From assembly GCF_017515565.1 (NCBI RefSeq), contig NZ_JAFWFN010000004.1, forward strand, positions 1 to 64,000: DNA of 64,000 nucleotides, read 5' to 3'. Shown here one piece after another: positions 19,470-27,010 of the stretch. Positions within the stretch are counted from its first letter, which is position 1, and every line of letters begins with the position of its first letter. The notes beneath the pieces were generated by a model. The model was not told the DNA's origin and did not search any database. It worked only from the letters and a program-made list of their open reading frames with translations. The translations under genes were made by a program, and so were the position numbers. Source of the DNA: Halomonas sp. (GTDB taxonomy: Bacteria > Pseudomonadota > Gammaproteobacteria > Pseudomonadales > Halomonadaceae).

Positions 19470-19521
19470 CGGTGCCTATATATCGCTGATACAACCTTTG
19501 CATACGACCGCGAGGAACGTT

Positions 19522-19965
19522 ATGGATTACCTGATCGACGACGGTATGGAAATTACCCTGCACTTCACGCTGAGGCTGGAAGACGGCACGGTAGTCGATT
19601 CCACCAAAGAGAAAACCCCCGCCACCTTCCAGTATGGCGATGGCAACTTGCCACCCGGCTTTGAACACCCGATTAAAGGCATGGCCGCAGGTCAGAGTGG
19701 GTCTTTTCAGATTACCCCTGAGCACTCTTTTGGGCAGCATAATCCGCAAAATATTCAAACGCTGAAGCGTGCTGATTTTGGTGATGAAGGGCCAGAGATT
19801 GGCATGGTGATGTCATTTGCCGATAAAGCGGGAACTGAGTTGCCTGGCGTGGTCAAAACCATTGACGGCGACCGAGTAGAGGTTGATTTTAATCACCCAT
19901 TGGCGGGGCGTACGTTGACGTTTGAAGTGGATGTGCTAAATGTTACGCCCATCACCAAACACTGA
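19522..19965 (+). CDS. fkpB: FKBP-type peptidyl-prolyl isomerase FkpB (SlpA)
   Basis: A 147-residue cytosolic SlyD-like FKBP. The N-terminal FKBP strands (ITLHFTLRLEDGTVVDST), the PGFEHPIKGMAAGQ segment and an inserted flap domain from about residue 73 to 125 are visible. It isomerises proline bonds and has chaperone activity. Sitting between lspA and ispH is the E. coli arrangement. GAGGAACG precedes the ATG. Six tandem 14-base repeats follow its stop codon immediately. Confidence 0.93.
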   Translation: MDYLIDDGMEITLHFTLRLEDGTVVDSTKEKTPATFQYGDGNLPPGFEHPIKGMAAGQSGSFQITPEHSFGQHNPQNIQTLKRADFGDEGPEIGMVMSFADKAGTELPGVVKTIDGDRVEVDFNHPLAGRTLTFEVDVLNVTPITKH

Positions 19966-20049
19966 TTTCAAATGCTAGGTTTTCAGTACTAAGTTTTTAG
20001 CACTAAGTTTTCAGTACAAGGTTTCCTGTACTAGGTTTCACTTACCAGG
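19966..20049 (+). repeat. Six tandem copies of a degenerate 14-bp unit
   Basis: From the first base after the fkpB stop there are six exact-length 14-bp units at 19966, 19980, 19994, 20008, 20022 and 20036. Consensus is TTTTCAGTACTAGG; for example the second reads TTTTCAGTACTAAG and the fourth TTTTCAGTACAAGG. Period is constant and copies differ at one to six positions, as in an old tandem duplication. It fills most of the fkpB-ispH gap. Confidence 0.9.
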
Positions 20050-20077
20050 CGATGCATGTGGCATCAAGGCGCTTTCA

Positions 20078-21067
20078 ATGCAGTCATCAGAGTCATCTCA
20101 GCCAACACAACCGGTACAGATAAAGCTGGCAAACCCGCGCGGTTTTTGTGCTGGCGTGGATCGCGCTATCGATATTGTTAATCGTGCGTTAGATGTCTTC
20201 GGCCCACCGATCTACGTGCGCCACGAAGTCGTCCATAATCGCTTTGTGGTCGAAACATTACGCAAGCGGGGCGCGGTGTTTGTCGAAGAGCTTCATGAAG
20301 TGCCCGATGACGTGATTGTAATTTTCTCAGCTCACGGTGTTTCCCGTGCCGTGCAGCAGGAGGCTGAGCAGCGCGGCCTTAAAGTCTTCGATGCGACCTG
20401 CCCATTGGTGACCAAAGTGCATTTGGAAGTGCTGCGCTACGCTAAGCGCGGACAGGAATGCATTTTGATTGGTCACGAAGGTCATCCGGAAGTTGAAGGC
20501 ACCATGGGGCGTTACGACACGTCTCACGGTGGCCAGATCTACTTGGTTGAAGATGAGCGGGACGTGTCGAAACTCACGGTCAACGATCCGTCGGCACTGG
20601 CATTTGTGACCCAGACCACGCTCTCGATGGACGACACGGCCAAAGTGATCGACGCGCTACGTGAAAAATTCCCGGAGATTCAGGGGCCGCGCAAAGATGA
20701 TATCTGTTACGCCACTCAAAACCGACAGGATGCGGTGCGTGAGCTAGCGGCAGATAGCGACCTGGTGTTGGTCGTTGGTAGCCCGAATAGCTCCAACTCG
20801 AATCGCCTGCGCGAGCTTTCCGAGCGTATGGGCACGCCTGCCTATTTAATCGATAATGCTAACCAAATCGAGTCAGCGTGGCTTGAAGGCGTTAGTCGTA
20901 TTGGTGTAACAGCAGGTGCCAGTGCGCCAGAAGTATTGGTGAAAGGTGTTATTGATAAGCTGCAAGCGTTTGGCGCAGAGGTGCCTGTTGAGCTTCAGGG
21001 GCGCGAGGAAAATATTACTTTTTCTATGCCGAAAGAGTTGCGTGAACAAGTGATTGTAAGCGGGTAA
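20078..21067 (+). CDS. ispH: 4-hydroxy-3-methylbut-2-enyl diphosphate reductase
   Basis: A 329-residue IspH (LytB), last enzyme of the MEP isoprenoid pathway, making IPP and DMAPP. The three cluster cysteines appear in [10 protein letters not shown] (about residue 24), [11 protein letters not shown] (about 108) and [11 protein letters not shown] (about 209), with the His in EVVHNRFVV. The N-terminus is about 12 residues longer than in E. coli ([14 protein letters not shown]), and a start nearer IKLANPRGF is not available as ATG. It is the last gene of the ribF-ispH block. Confidence 0.96.
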   Translation: MQSSESSQPTQPVQIKLANPRGFCAGVDRAIDIVNRALDVFGPPIYVRHEVVHNRFVVETLRKRGAVFVEELHEVPDDVIVIFSAHGVSRAVQQEAEQRGLKVFDATCPLVTKVHLEVLRYAKRGQECILIGHEGHPEVEGTMGRYDTSHGGQIYLVEDERDVSKLTVNDPSALAFVTQTTLSMDDTAKVIDALREKFPEIQGPRKDDICYATQNRQDAVRELAADSDLVLVVGSPNSSNSNRLRELSERMGTPAYLIDNANQIESAWLEGVSRIGVTAGASAPEVLVKGVIDKLQAFGAEVPVELQGREENITFSMPKELREQVIVSG

Positions 21068-21075
21068 TGCAAACG

Positions 21076-21117
21076 GTATCGGTTTACGACATACTCGAAG
21101 TATGAGTTAACTGATAC
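21076..21117 (+). terminator. Nested inverted repeat after ispH
   Basis: An outer pair GTATCGGTT / AACTGATAC (one G-T pair) encloses an inner stem CATAC / GTATG with a five-base loop. It starts nine bases after the ispH stop and ends 15 bases before the first pilin gene. There is no T-tract, so it may be a processed 3' end or partial terminator rather than a strong stop. Confidence 0.5.
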
Positions 21118-21131
21118 GGGAGCATCGCTTA

Positions 21132-21545
21132 GTGTCTTATGTTTTTGATTGCCGTGCAGGTGATGTCAGTAAGCACCAGCGCGGCTTTACCCTCATCGAA
21201 TTACTGATTGCGGTGGTCATTATCGGGATCATCGCAAGCATCGCCTACCCCAATTACACCCGCTATGTCGAGCGCAGCCAACGCGCTGAGGTTAAAGCTG
21301 TGCTCATGGAAACTGCCAGTATTCTTGAGCGCTGTTATTCCAACAGTTATAGCTATAAAAGCTGTACTGCTGCCGAGCAGTATCTTGATAGTCAATCAAA
21401 TGACTTATATACGTTCGATCTAATTGAGCCCAGTGCGGGTAGTTATACAGTCAGTGCAACAGGCGAAGAAGGCCGTGTGAAAACTGGATGTAAGACGCTG
21501 GAGCTACACAGTAACGGTGATCGTACGCCTCGTGACTGTTGGTAA
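21132..21545 (+). CDS. pilE: Type IV pilin, PilE-like minor pilin
   Basis: A 137-residue prepilin. The leader ends in Q-R-G and is followed by FTLIELLIAVVIIGIIASIA, the class III signal with Glu at mature position 5. The C-terminal part contains two cysteines near residues 113 and 135 that can form the disulfide loop. It would be cleaved by PilD and enter the pilus tip or shaft. The start is GTG, the only suitable one in frame. It opens a four-gene minor-pilin run. Confidence 0.88.
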   Translation: MSYVFDCRAGDVSKHQRGFTLIELLIAVVIIGIIASIAYPNYTRYVERSQRAEVKAVLMETASILERCYSNSYSYKSCTAAEQYLDSQSNDLYTFDLIEPSAGSYTVSATGEEGRVKTGCKTLELHSNGDRTPRDCW

Positions 21546-21548
21546 CTT

Positions 21549-21956
21549 ATGACTCAACGTGGATTTAGTTTAATAGAGGCGCTGATTGCACTGTTAGTGC
21601 TTTCCATTGGGTTAATTGGGGTGGCCGCGATGCAGCTAAAAGCGCTGCAAAGCGCTACCGCTGGCTACCAGCGCTCGGTGGTCACGCTTGCTGCAGTGGA
21701 CGCCCAGGAGCGACTTTGGGCGCAGCTGGCCCAAGAGGTGAGCTGCGACGAAATGATCGATAAGATAGTAAGCGATTGGCAGGAAGATTGGTTTAACGGC
21801 AGCGATACTCCAATACGCCATTTCTCCGGAGATATTACCCCTGGTAGTGAAGCGTGTGAGTTCGAAATCGCAGTGTCGCCCGGAGATAGTGGCCCAGCCG
21901 AGGATGATGAGCCACTGACGTACACTGTTCGCCTTCCTCAAATAGGTAGCTCATAA
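21549..21956 (+). CDS. pilV: Type IV pilus minor pilin PilV
   Basis: A 135-residue prepilin beginning MTQRGFSLIEALIALLVLSIG, which matches PilV including the conserved SLIEALIALLVLSIGLIGVAAMQ region, cited here in two parts. It primes pilus assembly as part of the minor-pilin complex. It starts three bases after the pilE-like stop and its last base is the first base of pilW, showing tight translational coupling. Confidence 0.9.
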   Translation: MTQRGFSLIEALIALLVLSIGLIGVAAMQLKALQSATAGYQRSVVTLAAVDAQERLWAQLAQEVSCDEMIDKIVSDWQEDWFNGSDTPIRHFSGDITPGSEACEFEIAVSPGDSGPAEDDEPLTYTVRLPQIGSS

Positions 21957-22426
21957 TGTTTCAAGCGCGCCAAGCAGGCTTTACCCTTGTTGAACTAATG
22001 GTTGCGATGGCCATTGGGACAGTGGTTATTTTGGGCGCAGGGCAGCTTTTTCTCACCACGTTTCAAACCTTTGACAAAGTCAGAGAGCTTAGCCGTAAGC
22101 AGGAAACTGTGGTGTTTGCGACGACAGCATTAGTTAACGAGTATCGAAAAACTAAAAGAAATGATGACTATAGCCTCGCTCAAACGACAGGTAATCCTGG
22201 TGATTGCTCAATTAGAAACACAAAGAATGAACCTATTGTTGGCGGGTTGGCTCCTTTTGCAGAGGGAAATGAAACACCTGTCTGCGATTCGAACAGATTT
22301 ATGGAAATGATTAACTTAGACGACGCAGTTGGTTCTTATCGCCGCTTCACGCTCGATTTTAAGCGTGATGACGAAGAAGAAACAATAGAGTCGATTTCAT
22401 TTCATGTGATGGAGCGAAAGTTTTAA
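21956..22426 (+). CDS. pilW: Type IV pilus minor pilin PilW-like
   Basis: A 156-residue prepilin with the cleavage region AGFTLVELMVAMAIG and a conserved Glu at +5. It is shorter than PilW of Pseudomonas (about 270 residues), so the C-terminal globular part is reduced or this is a diverged member. It overlaps pilV by one base and precedes pilX by 49 bases. Codon use in its second half (many AT-ending codons) is less biased than in neighbouring housekeeping genes. Confidence 0.8.
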   Translation: MFQARQAGFTLVELMVAMAIGTVVILGAGQLFLTTFQTFDKVRELSRKQETVVFATTALVNEYRKTKRNDDYSLAQTTGNPGDCSIRNTKNEPIVGGLAPFAEGNETPVCDSNRFMEMINLDDAVGSYRRFTLDFKRDDEEETIESISFHVMERKF

Positions 22427-22475
22427 TCTATGAAGTTCGCAGCTAAGTCTACAGGTGTTAAGTAGCGAGGATAAA

Positions 22476-23948
22476 ATGCAAAAACAACAAGGCGCTGCCC
22501 TCATTATTGTGCTGGTGCTACTGAGTGTGTCGCTGGTAATCGGCATGTCGGGGATGAACGCTGCACTAGTTGATGAGCGGCTGGCGGGTAATTATAAGCT
22601 CCATACCCAAGCCAACATGAATACGGAGTCGGTGGGAGCGGCCTATCTAGCCTTCATTCAGGGGCGCTCAGATCCTAGTAACCTTTCTACTGTGAATTCT
22701 GAAGTGTTTACTGAGTGTTCGGATTACCATTACGATGCGCTTTTTGCTCAAGTTGGTGCCCACATCGGCGCCTGTCAGATATATCGGGAAGAAACCGACG
22801 AGTATGACGGAGTCGCCTGCCATTTGCGCGTTACGAATAATATGTGTGATCTCGATAATGGTCACTATATTGCTGCAATTGGAACTGTAGGCCATCGCGA
22901 TACCAAGTTGGCGGAAGGCGCGCCGTTGTTCATAAGCTTTGCATCCAGTCCACCAGGCCCTCCAGACTTACCTCCTCCCTTTCTCAATCCAATGGAAGTG
23001 TGTTCAGACATCAGCCTTACAGGGTCAGCCACTATCACTGGTTCCATCTTCTCAGGTGGCGATGTAACGTTCGGTGGAGGGTCGAAGCCTGCTGAAATGC
23101 TGGTAGCCGCAGGTCAAGTTATTACTCCGGGAGACTGGTGGAAAAACCAGCATGCAGCCTTCTACGACAGCTATAAACAAAACCTCGGCAGCGATTACAT
23201 GATGCCTTGCGATCCTCTTTCAGTTGGTACGCTTTGGGATAATGTTGATAGCGCTATCTCTAGCTCTAAAGCACCAAATGTTCGCATTGGAGGATGGCCC
23301 AATGTCAATGCTTGGATCGACCCAGATGGGATGTGGGTTTGGAACCAGCAGGAAAACACATCGGAGAGGTTGGGCAATTACTTTGCTACACAGAAATTGT
23401 CTGGAATTCAGGGTTTCCCCGAAGAGCATGAGTTCATGGTCATGCAGACTGGAGACTTAGTACAGCATAACGGCGAACTTGTGGTGGGTGGCAATCGTGA
23501 CTATCTCCTGATTGTAGATGGTGACTTAACGCTTGGTGCTGGTGGCAACAGGAGCCTAGTTATCGAGAATGGCAGTACCCTCACGATCCTTTCTTCGGGT
23601 AACGTCAATCTGAACTCCTCGCTGGAGATGCAGGACACACCACTTCTCACCAACGGTCGTCCGACGTTTTCGCTCTACAATGCCAACCCAGGTAGAGATA
23701 GCGATCAAAAAATAGATATTTTAAATGCTGCGGACTTCACCGGGAATTTGTATGCTCCCGAGGCTGTTGTTAATGTGACGGGAAGCAGCAAAATTCGCGG
23801 CACCCTTCGAGCTCAGGCTCTCAATATGATTGGGGCAGCTACGTTAACCAGTCAAGTCGATGAAGATTATATCGCCCCAGGCAATGATGAAGACTCTGCA
23901 GCTGGCAGCCCAGCGAGCAGTTTGCCTGAAAGCTGGATACTTTTGTGA
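22476..23948 (+). CDS. pilX: PilX-like pilus assembly protein with beta-helical C-terminal domain
   Basis: A 490-residue protein. Residues 1-60 match the PilX N-terminal domain (QQGAALIIVLVLLSVSLVIG followed by AALVDERLAGNYK). Most PilX proteins are under 200 residues; here a long C-terminal part follows, with repeated short strands such as GELVVGGNRDYLLIVDGDLTL around 330-350, VNLNSSLEM and a final region resembling stacked beta-helix turns. ATG 22476 with GCGAGG upstream is chosen over 22455. No PilY1 gene follows, and trpS lies next. Confidence 0.78.
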   Translation: MQKQQGAALIIVLVLLSVSLVIGMSGMNAALVDERLAGNYKLHTQANMNTESVGAAYLAFIQGRSDPSNLSTVNSEVFTECSDYHYDALFAQVGAHIGACQIYREETDEYDGVACHLRVTNNMCDLDNGHYIAAIGTVGHRDTKLAEGAPLFISFASSPPGPPDLPPPFLNPMEVCSDISLTGSATITGSIFSGGDVTFGGGSKPAEMLVAAGQVITPGDWWKNQHAAFYDSYKQNLGSDYMMPCDPLSVGTLWDNVDSAISSSKAPNVRIGGWPNVNAWIDPDGMWVWNQQENTSERLGNYFATQKLSGIQGFPEEHEFMVMQTGDLVQHNGELVVGGNRDYLLIVDGDLTLGAGGNRSLVIENGSTLTILSSGNVNLNSSLEMQDTPLLTNGRPTFSLYNANPGRDSDQKIDILNAADFTGNLYAPEAVVNVTGSSKIRGTLRAQALNMIGAATLTSQVDEDYIAPGNDEDSAAGSPASSLPESWILL

Positions 23949-24134
23949 AATTTTCTTTACTACATGTCAAAGCCATTAATCAGCGAACCTATTTCTTTAT
24001 AATTTCGTTCTGGAGATACTTGGTTTATCAACCCATATTTATTGTCACTCGTAAATGGTTGAAAACAGTCGGGCGGTAGTGAAGTGCTTTTATTGTGTAT
24101 AAAATAACGCCAATTTATCTAAAGAGTTAACTTA

Positions 24135-25157
24135 ATGTCGGAATCAGCTAAAACCCGCGTTCTCACCGGTATCACCACTACAGGCACCCCGCACCTCGGC
24201 AACTACGTGGGCGCTATCAAGCCTGCCATTGAGGCCAGCCAAGACCCCAACGTTCAGTCGTTCTACTTTCTTGCTGATTACCACGCGCTCATCAAGTGCC
24301 AAGACCCTAAGCGCGTGCAGGAGTCTCGCCTGGAGATCGCCGCGACGTGGTTGGCGTTGGGGCTGGATACCGACAACGCTATTTTTTATCGGCAGTCGGA
24401 TATTATCGAAATCCCTGAGCTGATGTGGATGCTCTCTTGCGTCTCTGCCAAGGGATTGATGAACCGCGCTCACGCCTATAAAGCGGCGGTTGCTGAGAAC
24501 GAAGCGGCCGGAGATCAAGACGCCGATAAAGGCATCACGATGGGGCTGTTTAGTTACCCCGTACTAATGGCGGCTGATATCCTCATGTTTAACGCCAATA
24601 AAGTACCGGTAGGGCGTGACCAAATTCAGCATATTGAAATGGCGCGCGATATTGGCAATCGCTTTAATCACCTGTTTAAAGGCCAATATTTTGTGCAGCC
24701 TGAAGCTGTAGTCGATGAAAAAGTGGAAGTGTTAAAAGGGCTGGACGGGCGCAAAATGTCCAAAAGCTACAACAACACCATTCCGCTTTTCTCTGCCGAG
24801 AAAAAGCTACAAAAGCTAGTGCGTAAAATTAAAACCAACTCGCTGGAGCCCGGCGAACCCAAAGACCCTGATACCTGCACTCTATTTCAAATATTCTCTG
24901 CCTTTGCCAGCACTGAAGAAGCAGCCGCTATGCGCGGGCAGTATGCAGAAGGGATCGGCTGGGGTGATGCCAAAAACCACGTATTTGAGTACCTAAACGC
25001 GCATTTAAGTGCACCTCGTGAGCGGTATAACGCACTGATGGAAGACCCCGCCCATATTGAAGCTGTGCTTCAGAAGGGTGCCGAGCGTGCCCGAGAAGAA
25101 GCTGCTGTGACCATGGATCGTTTACGCTCAGCTGTTGGGCTAGGTAGGTTTATTTAA
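24135..25157 (+). CDS. trpS: Tryptophanyl-tRNA synthetase
   Basis: A 340-residue class I synthetase with the HIGH-like motif TPHLGNYVGA (about residue 19), the AYKAAV segment, and KMSKS (GRKMSKSYNN, about residue 200). It charges tRNA-Trp in the cytosol. Length fits the bacterial family. It appears to have its own promoter in the 186-base AT-rich gap after pilX. A perfect 32-bp palindrome follows its stop. Confidence 0.97.
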   Translation: MSESAKTRVLTGITTTGTPHLGNYVGAIKPAIEASQDPNVQSFYFLADYHALIKCQDPKRVQESRLEIAATWLALGLDTDNAIFYRQSDIIEIPELMWMLSCVSAKGLMNRAHAYKAAVAENEAAGDQDADKGITMGLFSYPVLMAADILMFNANKVPVGRDQIQHIEMARDIGNRFNHLFKGQYFVQPEAVVDEKVEVLKGLDGRKMSKSYNNTIPLFSAEKKLQKLVRKIKTNSLEPGEPKDPDTCTLFQIFSAFASTEEAAAMRGQYAEGIGWGDAKNHVFEYLNAHLSAPRERYNALMEDPAHIEAVLQKGAERAREEAAVTMDRLRSAVGLGRFI

Positions 25158-25181
25158 TTTTCAATATCCCTAGCCTGTAAC

Positions 25182-25213
25182 CAGAAGGCCCTCCCACGTG
25201 GGAGGGCCTTCTG
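25182..25213. terminator. Perfect 32-bp palindrome after trpS
   Basis: Two 16-base arms, CAGAAGGCCCTCCCAC and its exact complement, meet without a spacer. In RNA the central bases would form the loop of a long hairpin. It lies between trpS and the convergent DUF1090 gene, as expected for a bidirectional terminator, although the T-run is short. Confidence 0.75.
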
Positions 25214-25281
25214 CGTATCAAAATTGGCTTAGTCTTTGTTTGGCTCGGGGCAGCATCCGACCGCAATTTAGGTGTCAAACA

Positions 25282-25692
25282 CTACTCGTTAAGGCGACGC
25301 TGCAACGCATTAAGCTCTTCGGTGTGCCCCTTAAGTTCGCGGGTGGCTTCTTCTAACTTTTCGCGGCTTTCCTGAATATCGTTTTTGTCACCGTCGTGTA
25401 AGACCTGATTCAATGCTTCAGTGCGCTCCCTTACTTCTTCATGGCTTTCGCGTACTTCTTCCTCGGCCTGTGCAAGGACTCGCTCATTGGTACAGTTTTC
25501 GCTAATGGCGTGTAGCGCGCGCTGTAATCCCTCGGCGCGGTGTTGATTGCCGTGTGCCTGCGCCTGCTCAAGTTGATGACGTAACGTTGCGGTTTTGTCT
25601 TCGCATAATATGTCTGCAGCGTGGGCGAGTTGTAACGGTAAGACACCCAATGCCGCGACGAATGTAACGCAACCTAACCACTGTATCTTCAT
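25282..25692 (-). CDS. DUF1090 periplasmic protein (YqjC-like)
   Basis: A 136-residue secreted protein. The signal peptide spans residues 1-25 (cleaved after AHA). The mature part has two cysteines (ILCEDK and ENCTNE) that can form a disulfide, then a long charged helix with coiled-coil character from about residue 75 to the end. It matches the DUF1090/YqjC pattern; function unknown. GAGGAG-type sequence lies before the start. Transcribed alone, converging on trpS. Confidence 0.82.
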   Translation of the reverse strand: MKIQWLGCVTFVAALGVLPLQLAHAADILCEDKTATLRHQLEQAQAHGNQHRAEGLQRALHAISENCTNERVLAQAEEEVRESHEEVRERTEALNQVLHDGDKNDIQESREKLEEATRELKGHTEELNALQRRLNE

Positions 25693-25753
25693 GGTTTACT
25701 CCTCATTGAATGTCCCTAATAGCAGTGCCCCTCATGCCTAATGGAGAAACGTT

Positions 25754-26644
25754 TCATAAGCAGTGCGGGGAGGCTGTCCGCTGGCGGTCTCGCCATAGGC
25801 AGGCGAACATCCACAAAAACACCGGTACGTTCATTAATAACCCATAAAGCAGGGGCACCAAACCGATGCCGGGCTGCTGAAGCAGCGCAAAAGCGACCAT
25901 CATGGCTACCCCCGCATTTTGCACGCCAACCTCAACAGTAATGGCGCGGGCACTGGCATGTGGTAGGCGTAAGCGGCGTGCCACATGGTGGCCTAAGGCC
26001 ATGCTCAACACACACAGTAGCAGCACCGCCAGTGTTTCAACGCTGAGCAGCGGGGGTAGGCGCTGAGCATGGCTAACGAACAGCGCGACCACCACCCCAA
26101 TCATCGCCACACCCGTTAACACCTTTATTTTGGGCAGTAGCCAGTTCAGGACGGTTTCCTTTAGTAAGCATCGCAGGAGCATGCCAGCGAGCACGGGCAC
26201 CAGGGTCACTAGCAGCAGCTTGCCTACGGTTGGCCAGTAGGGGAGGCTTAGCCCGGCACTGCTTAAGCCGAGAAATTCTAGGTTCCAGCCCATAATCAAC
26301 GGCAGCGTAAAGGGGGCAAGTACCGCCGCAATGGCGGTTAAACTGACGGATAACGCTAAATCTCCCTGTACAAGATAACTGAACATGTTTGAGGTTGCGC
26401 CCCCAGGCACCAGAGAGACCAGCAACAATCCCGCCGCGGCTAACGGCGAAAGCGGCAGCAAGGCCACTACTCCCCAGGCCAGCAGCGGCAAGGCCAGTAT
26501 CTGTAGGCTAGTGCCTAGCATTAAGCGGCCCGGGTGGCGGCAGGTGTGTACAAAGTCGTTTTTAGTCAGATTCAGGCCCATGGTCATCATCACTCCGGCC
26601 AATACCCAGGGAAGCAGTACTTGGGACAACCACTCCGAAGACAT
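25754..26644 (-). CDS. Bile acid:sodium symporter family (BASS) transporter
   Basis: A 296-residue inner-membrane protein with nine to ten helices. Sodium-site motifs of the family are visible: VPGGATSNMFSYL (about residues 79-91) and EVGVQNAGVAMM (about 238-249), the two crossed broken helices. BASS proteins move organic acids such as pantoate, pyruvate or bile salts with sodium; the substrate here is unknown. Sodium coupling suits a halophile. Confidence 0.87.
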   Translation of the reverse strand: MSSEWLSQVLLPWVLAGVMMTMGLNLTKNDFVHTCRHPGRLMLGTSLQILALPLLAWGVVALLPLSPLAAAGLLLVSLVPGGATSNMFSYLVQGDLALSVSLTAIAAVLAPFTLPLIMGWNLEFLGLSSAGLSLPYWPTVGKLLLVTLVPVLAGMLLRCLLKETVLNWLLPKIKVLTGVAMIGVVVALFVSHAQRLPPLLSVETLAVLLLCVLSMALGHHVARRLRLPHASARAITVEVGVQNAGVAMMVAFALLQQPGIGLVPLLYGLLMNVPVFLWMFACLWRDRQRTASPHCL

Positions 26645-26667
26645 ACAAATTCCTTAATAACTGCCGA

Positions 26668-26874
26668 TCATGGCATGTTGCGAGGCTTGGTTTGAAAGGC
26701 CACTACCTTTTTATATATAGCTTTCGCCTGTTTAATCGCGCCTTGTTCCAGGGTGAGCGTTCGGGGCTGCTCTAAGCGGGTATGTAAATCGTTAGGGATA
26801 GCGGCGTCTAACGTATTGTTCACTCGCTTTTGTGCCCTGTGCGGGCGGCGGGTAATAGAAAAAACAGTACGCAT
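26668..26874 (-). CDS. Possible small hypothetical protein, 68 aa
   Basis: A short basic reading frame starting ATG at 26874, with no domain, signal or membrane segment. Its stop lies 23 bases upstream of the BASS transporter start and would place it in the same transcript. Nothing in composition proves it is translated. It is listed as possible only. Confidence 0.3.
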   Translation of the reverse strand: MRTVFSITRRPHRAQKRVNNTLDAAIPNDLHTRLEQPRTLTLEQGAIKQAKAIYKKVVAFQTKPRNMP

Positions 26875-27010
26875 TTTACCCGCCCACTGCGGTTGCGCCA
26901 GCCAAACAGGTTAAAAAGTAAGCTTTCTGAATTAGCATTACTAAAAACGGCATTAGCACGCCCTGTCGAGGCTGCCTGATTAGACGCTACTTTCACTAGC
27001 CTGTTAATTT

